Assembly: GCA_015056545.1 (NCBI GenBank)
Contig: SVGE01000001.1
Coordinates: forward strand, 219,906-283,905
Reading direction: 5' to 3'
DNA from: Clostridiales bacterium
GTDB lineage: Bacteria; Bacillota; Clostridia; TANB77; SIG350
DNA length: 64,000 nt
The position numbers and the translations under genes were made by a program. This document shows, piece by piece, positions 60,326-64,000 of this stretch. Every line of letters starts with the position of its first letter. Within the stretch, counting starts at the first letter, position 1. The notes under the pieces were generated by a model. The model saw only the letters and a program-made list of their open reading frames with translations. It ran no database searches and was not told the DNA's origin.

Positions 60326-62155
60326 ATGAAAATACAATATATACAATATAACTCAAGTAATTTTAAGAAAGTAAAAAAACGCAAAAAACATTCTTTTCTT
60401 AGAATATTAATAACATTATTTATTATACTAATTATATTAGCTATTGCTGGATATATAGTATTAGGAAATATGTATACTTTTGAAAAATTAAATAATAAAA
60501 TATATTCAACTGTTAATACTGTTATTTCTAAAATAGTTAATAAAGCAAGTTTAACTTTTAAAGATATTAAAGGTGAAAATGATATATATTTAGGAATTAA
60601 TAAAGAAAGTTGCAGTGAATATCATTTTGTTGATGGAAATTGGTATGAAAACGAAAGTTTTACTAATTTAACTGTTAATAATGAAAGTGATGTAAAAACT
60701 ATAATTGAATATGATAATAAACAAAGATTAGTAAATTATCCAGATGGATATTATGTGGATTTTCAAAATATATTAGATTATGATTTTTCATTATCTCTAG
60801 ATTATATTGTTGGATATAAAGATAACTATAATGTTACATTATCTATTGAACACTCACCATATGATGATGTTACATGGTATATAAATCATTATCAAAATAG
60901 ATTTTATTTAAGTGAAGAATATAGAAATGAAAATAATATAACATTGGTTAATAATGAAACAAAAGAAATTAATGGTAAACAAGTAATTTTGCTTACTTTA
61001 ACAAGAAATACAGATAGTAATGAATATCCATATAAAACATATACATATGCATATATTCTTTTACATGATAAAACATATGCTAGATTTATGTTTAAGACAG
61101 ATAGTTATTCTGAAGAATATATGAATAGCTGTATTAATACATTAAACTCTTTTAAAGAAATATCTAAAAAATATACAGCTAATTATCATATAAATTATGA
61201 ACCTACTCCAAATCCTAATTGGGGACCAAAAACAACAGAGTTATATAATAAATATTTAAATAGCAATGAAATAGATTTCGGTATTTTTTCTGGAAATAAT
61301 GGTATCTATTCCTCTATTCCAGATATTGAATACAAATTAGAAAATGATTTTGATATAGTTTTAATATATAATCATTTTGGTAATACTTTAGATTTAGATA
61401 CCATCGATGAAATTACTTATGATGATAAAGCAGTGGAATTAACAGTTCAAACTTGTGTAAGTAACAATGAAAAACTATTTGGCTATACTCCTATCTTTGA
61501 TATTATTGATGGTAAAAAAGATGATGAAATTAGAGAATTAGCTTTTGAACTTACATGTTGTAATTGTCCAATATTGTTTAGATTAAATAATGAAATGAAC
61601 TCTGATTGGACAAGTTATTCTGGAATACTCGGTTTAAGTGATCCAGATATATATAAAGCTGTTTGGAAAAGAATATATAATATATTCCAAGAAGAAGGTG
61701 TAAAAAACTGTATTTGGATATATAACCCAAATGATAATAATTATCCACCAAATAAATGGAATAACTTTTTAGCATATTATCCTGGTAATGAATATGTTCA
61801 AATGATAGGTGTTACAGGATATAATACTGGGACATATTATGCTGAGCAAAATGCTGAAAAATGGAAAGAATTTAAAGATATCTATAATGAAATACAAGAA
61901 AAATATCAGCCACATTTTAGTAAATTCCCATGGATAATAACTGAATTTGCTAGTAGTTCAGTTGGTGGAGATAAAGCTAAATGGATAGAAAATATGTTTA
62001 ATAATATATCTAATTATCCAAATATAAAAGCTGCTGTTTGGTTTAATTCTGCTGACTATAATCCTGAAAATGGTGAAGTATCTAGACCATATTGGTTAAC
62101 TGAAACAAATGAAACTTTAAATGCATTTAAAAATGGATTAAAAAATTTTAAATAA
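60326..62155 (+). CDS. Membrane-anchored GH26-like glycoside hydrolase
   Basis: 609 residues. Basic N-terminus, a membrane segment (about 26-50), an uncharacterised extracytoplasmic domain (about 70-290) and a C-terminal TIM-barrel-like domain (about 305-605). This contains RLNNEMNSDW (Glu423, expected acid/base) and WIITEFASSS (Glu540, expected nucleophile), 117 residues apart, as in family GH26 (beta-mannanase/xylanase). The RxxHE motif of GH26 has Asn in place of His here. Likely acts on an extracellular polysaccharide outside the membrane. GGAGGT precedes the ATG; divergent from the pilin-like gene. Confidence 0.8.
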   Translation: MKIQYIQYNSSNFKKVKKRKKHSFLRILITLFIILIILAIAGYIVLGNMYTFEKLNNKIYSTVNTVISKIVNKASLTFKDIKGENDIYLGINKESCSEYHFVDGNWYENESFTNLTVNNESDVKTIIEYDNKQRLVNYPDGYYVDFQNILDYDFSLSLDYIVGYKDNYNVTLSIEHSPYDDVTWYINHYQNRFYLSEEYRNENNITLVNNETKEINGKQVILLTLTRNTDSNEYPYKTYTYAYILLHDKTYARFMFKTDSYSEEYMNSCINTLNSFKEISKKYTANYHINYEPTPNPNWGPKTTELYNKYLNSNEIDFGIFSGNNGIYSSIPDIEYKLENDFDIVLIYNHFGNTLDLDTIDEITYDDKAVELTVQTCVSNNEKLFGYTPIFDIIDGKKDDEIRELAFELTCCNCPILFRLNNEMNSDWTSYSGILGLSDPDIYKAVWKRIYNIFQEEGVKNCIWIYNPNDNNYPPNKWNNFLAYYPGNEYVQMIGVTGYNTGTYYAEQNAEKWKEFKDIYNEIQEKYQPHFSKFPWIITEFASSSVGGDKAKWIENMFNNISNYPNIKAAVWFNSADYNPENGEVSRPYWLTETNETLNAFKNGLKNFK

Positions 62156-62168
62156 ACCAAAAAAAATA

Positions 62169-62197
62169 TTGACTTGTTAGCTCATAAGTGATAATTT
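62169..62197 (+). promoter_or_regulatory. Promoter of the 62224-62751 gene
   Basis: TTGACT (62169-62174), 17-base spacer, TAATTT (62192-62197). Confidence 0.6.
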
Positions 62198-62223
62198 ATA
62201 TACTGTAATTGAGGTGAAAATAA

Positions 62224-62751
62224 TTGAAAAAAAATATAAAAATAAAACCATTTAAACTTGGTTTAAATATATGGTTTTCTGAACTTATAAATATGTTAGT
62301 ATTTTTTGCACTAGCATTTATAGTAATTCTTATATCAGTAAATATTCTAAAAATAGATTTATTATCTATTTTGGGAACATATGTAAAAATATTTATTATT
62401 GGACTTGGATATATTGGGATAGCAATGGGAGCATATAATTCATATAGATCTTACTCAGAATATGAAACTTATATTCCTAAGTCTACCAAATATTATTGCG
62501 CCCTACTTCAATTAATAATATTCGGTCTAATTGGATATGTATTTTATACATTTTCTGTTGATGTAATATTATTTATTGGTATATATTTAACAATATTTGT
62601 AGCATTTGCATTTAATACATTATTAATAGGTTTAAATAATAAAAAATATCCTAAAGAAACAAGGAAAAAGAAAACAAATAAAAATTTAGAACATAAAGAA
62701 ACAAACAGTGATAACAATTCTCATATGATAGATATTGATTTATTAAAATAA
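62224..62751 (+). CDS. Hypothetical membrane protein with TTG start
   Basis: 175 residues with four hydrophobic segments (about 25-45, 52-70, 88-108, 110-132) and a polar, Lys/Asn-rich tail ending MIDIDLLK. TTG start with GAGGTG eight bases upstream. No family is recognised. Monocistronic, with its own promoter and a strong terminator. Confidence 0.7.
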   Translation: MKKNIKIKPFKLGLNIWFSELINMLVFFALAFIVILISVNILKIDLLSILGTYVKIFIIGLGYIGIAMGAYNSYRSYSEYETYIPKSTKYYCALLQLIIFGLIGYVFYTFSVDVILFIGIYLTIFVAFAFNTLLIGLNNKKYPKETRKKKTNKNLEHKETNSDNNSHMIDIDLLK

Positions 62752-62754
62752 ATC

Positions 62755-62793
62755 AAAAGTAGTAAGTAAAATTAATCTTTACTTACTACTTTT
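62755..62793. terminator. Bidirectional terminator between convergent genes
   Basis: AAAAGTAGTAAGTAAA (62755-62770) pairs perfectly with TTTACTTACTACTTTT (62778-62793). Confidence 0.9.
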
Positions 62794-62797
62794 TTGT

Positions 62798-63550
62798 TTA
62801 TTGTTCTTTTTCTTTTAAACAGTATTCCTGAAAATTTGCATTTTCTTTAATTGTTTTTTTAGTTTTCCATAATGGAACTATTTCGTATGCAACTTTTGCA
62901 TATACTGGCTTAAATTTAAACTTCCCATCAAGAACACCCATAAAAAGTTTCATTTTTTCTTTTTCAGTTCTTTCTTTTTTGGTGTGTCGTAACACTGCAT
63001 CAAAATCATCAATAACTCTTATATATACAAAACCTCTTGATAAAAGCTCTTCCCACTCATCATTGATACGCTTTATAACCTTATACAAATCTTCATAATC
63101 TTCAAACATCATAGCTTTACGAATTTTATCATAATTTAAATCTTTAGATGATCTAAAATTACGACATATTTGATTTGTTTCCAAAATTCTTTTTATACAG
63201 CACATTTTTGTCTCATCATGAAACATTTTTCTTTGTGTAACATCATCAAACCAATCATATAGCAAATTAAAAATTGCTTCAATAGCTTTTAACTCTCTCT
63301 TACCTATTTTTCTTCCTTCTATAGTATTCATAGATAGATAATATATCATTTCTGTAATACGAAATAGTTCATAATCTACTTTACTATTTGTAATATTATC
63401 TGTCGTAAAATTTTGCTCCCGAAATTTTTTAAAATATTTTCTAATAAATGGTTCAATTTCCTTAGCACATCTTACGTAATAATATCTATTACTTCCAAGA
63501 ATGCACTCAGTCTCTCTTCCTAAAATATGATGATAAGTATTGCTATTCAT
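62798..63550 (-). CDS. Hypothetical protein
   Basis: 250 residues, soluble, mostly helical, rich in Lys/Arg/Glu. A Cys pair (MCCIK) lies near 117 and no domain is recognised. CTAGGAGG precedes the ATG. Its own promoter is TTGAAT-17-TATAAT (63628-63656). Codon use again looks a little less AT-extreme than the housekeeping genes, like the other orphan genes at 10901-12761 and 35288-36313. Confidence 0.72.
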   Translation of the reverse strand: MNSNTYHHILGRETECILGSNRYYYVRCAKEIEPFIRKYFKKFREQNFTTDNITNSKVDYELFRITEMIYYLSMNTIEGRKIGKRELKAIEAIFNLLYDWFDDVTQRKMFHDETKMCCIKRILETNQICRNFRSSKDLNYDKIRKAMMFEDYEDLYKVIKRINDEWEELLSRGFVYIRVIDDFDAVLRHTKKERTEKEKMKLFMGVLDGKFKFKPVYAKVAYEIVPLWKTKKTIKENANFQEYCLKEKEQ

Positions 63551-63627
63551 TCTCTTTCCTCCTAGTTTTATAATACATTTCTTCTTAATACAGAATAAGA
63601 AGTTATATAAAATTTTTTTGCTTTAAT

Positions 63628-63656
63628 ATTATACAATAATAATTATGTAAATTCAA
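63628..63656 (-). promoter_or_regulatory. Promoter of the 62798-63550 gene
   Basis: Minus strand TTGAAT (63651-63656), 17-base spacer, TATAAT (63628-63633). Confidence 0.68.
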
Positions 63657-63687
63657 CTAGATAATGAATAAATATTTATAATTGTTT

Positions 63688-64000
63688 TTATTTTGGATTT
63701 TTTCTCATAGAGAATTTTTGTAATAGATTATTTGAATTAAAATTTGATTTGAAATTTTTTTTATTATGAATAATTGAATAGATAAGTATAATATCTTTTG
63801 AAATACTATATAGTATTCTATAATTTTTATAGAGGAGTTCTTTAAATTGTTTGCCAGTTTGTTCAGGAACATATCTTCCTATATATGGGAACTCTTTTAA
63901 AAAGTTTATTTTTATATATAAATTCTTTATCGTTTCATTAGCATATCTTATTGAATCTTTAGATATATAATTAAATATATCTAAAATATTACTTCTAAAC
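63688..64000 (-). CDS. ParE/RelE-family toxin, 5' partial
   Basis: An open frame from the right edge to TAA at 63688-63690 encodes about 103 residues. It has ParE/RelE features: DIFNYISKDS, INFLKEFPYIGRYVPEQ, KQFKELLYKNYRILYSIS, and KDIILIYSIIHNKKNF. The C-terminal tail after that is longer than usual. This is the toxin of a type II toxin-antitoxin pair; the start and any antitoxin lie beyond the window. It acts as a gyrase inhibitor (ParE) or ribosome-dependent RNase (RelE); the sequence favours ParE. Confidence 0.75.
   Translation of the reverse strand, partial: FRSNILDIFNYISKDSIRYANETIKNLYIKINFLKEFPYIGRYVPEQTGKQFKELLYKNYRILYSISKDIILIYSIIHNKKNFKSNFNSNNLLQKFSMRKNPK

Noticed and set aside
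1-64000. CRISPR arrays, insertion sequences, integrases or prophage genes
   Set aside because: No regularly spaced repeats, transposase motifs, recombinase motifs or phage structural genes were seen.

Overview
The window is a very AT-rich bacterial chromosome segment that reads as a strictly anaerobic, spore-forming member of the Clostridia, probably an uncultured gut lineage. The evidence is an adenosylcobalamin-dependent (class II) ribonucleotide reductase, a large 2-hydroxyacyl-CoA dehydratase activase-like protein, the sporulation genes yabP and yabQ, a SpoIID-domain protein, an endonuclease-type MutL without MutH, and Gram-positive style Shine-Dalgarno sites and 17-bp-spaced sigma-A promoters throughout. 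No insertion sequence, prophage, CRISPR array or rRNA operon was seen. One tRNA (Leu, CAA) is present.

Layout. 1-3300: nucleotide operon nrdJ (cut by the left edge), a cysteine-rich small-domain protein, and dut. 3307-5368: glmM plus a separate left-handed beta-helix acetyltransferase. 5369-6232: a tandem pair of small toxin-antitoxin-like loci (see below). 6233-10800: cysS, rho, then yabP-yabQ-divIC-yabR. 10901-14277: orphan genes of unknown function, tRNA-Leu and a small membrane protein. 14489-18811: the 1440-residue activase-like protein. 18898-23471: a SpoIID protein, ROK sugar kinase and hypothetical genes. 23650-35108: smpB, two tandem eukaryotic-type UDP-sugar pyrophosphorylases, rlmB, an unusual membrane helicase, and lepA-miaA-mutL. 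35288-42706: an orphan zinc-finger-like protein, rhodanese, ctpA, ftsE-ftsX-M23 peptidase, and split transketolase. 42853-50960: an orphan gene, then rpoC and rpoB with a long structured leader. 51002-58418: two membrane J-domain proteins, a beta-CASP metallo-hydrolase, ftsK/spoIIIE, a coiled-coil protein and rsmD. 58622-64000: a pilin-like surface protein, a G-tract-containing small transcript, a GH26-like enzyme, hypothetical genes, and the end of a ParE-type toxin at the right edge.

Functional themes. Cell-envelope synthesis and division dominate: GlmM, the beta-helix acetyltransferase and the UAP1-like enzymes could together replace a bifunctional GlmU; FtsE, FtsX and a coiled-coil M23 hydrolase form a complete septal hydrolase module; DivIC, FtsK/SpoIIIE, SpoIID, YabP and YabQ connect division and sporulation.

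The most interesting finding is at 5491-6216: two diverged copies of a roughly 355-bp unit. Each has a sigma-A promoter, a leader whose ACCACC element can pair with the Shine-Dalgarno region, a 25-29 codon hydrophobic peptide with a basic tail, and a hairpin that can serve as a bidirectional terminator. Each also has a convergent promoter (TTGACA-17-TAAAAT) for an antisense RNA of about 80-90 nt. This is the architecture of a type I toxin-antitoxin system resembling par/Fst, but with unfamiliar peptides and with inverted repeats at the RNA 5' ends. None of these peptides is long enough for a standard ORF caller. A second unusual site is a run of ten C at 60116-60125 (G on the minus strand) inside a small ORF with its own promoter and terminator, a candidate phase-variable or frameshifting locus.
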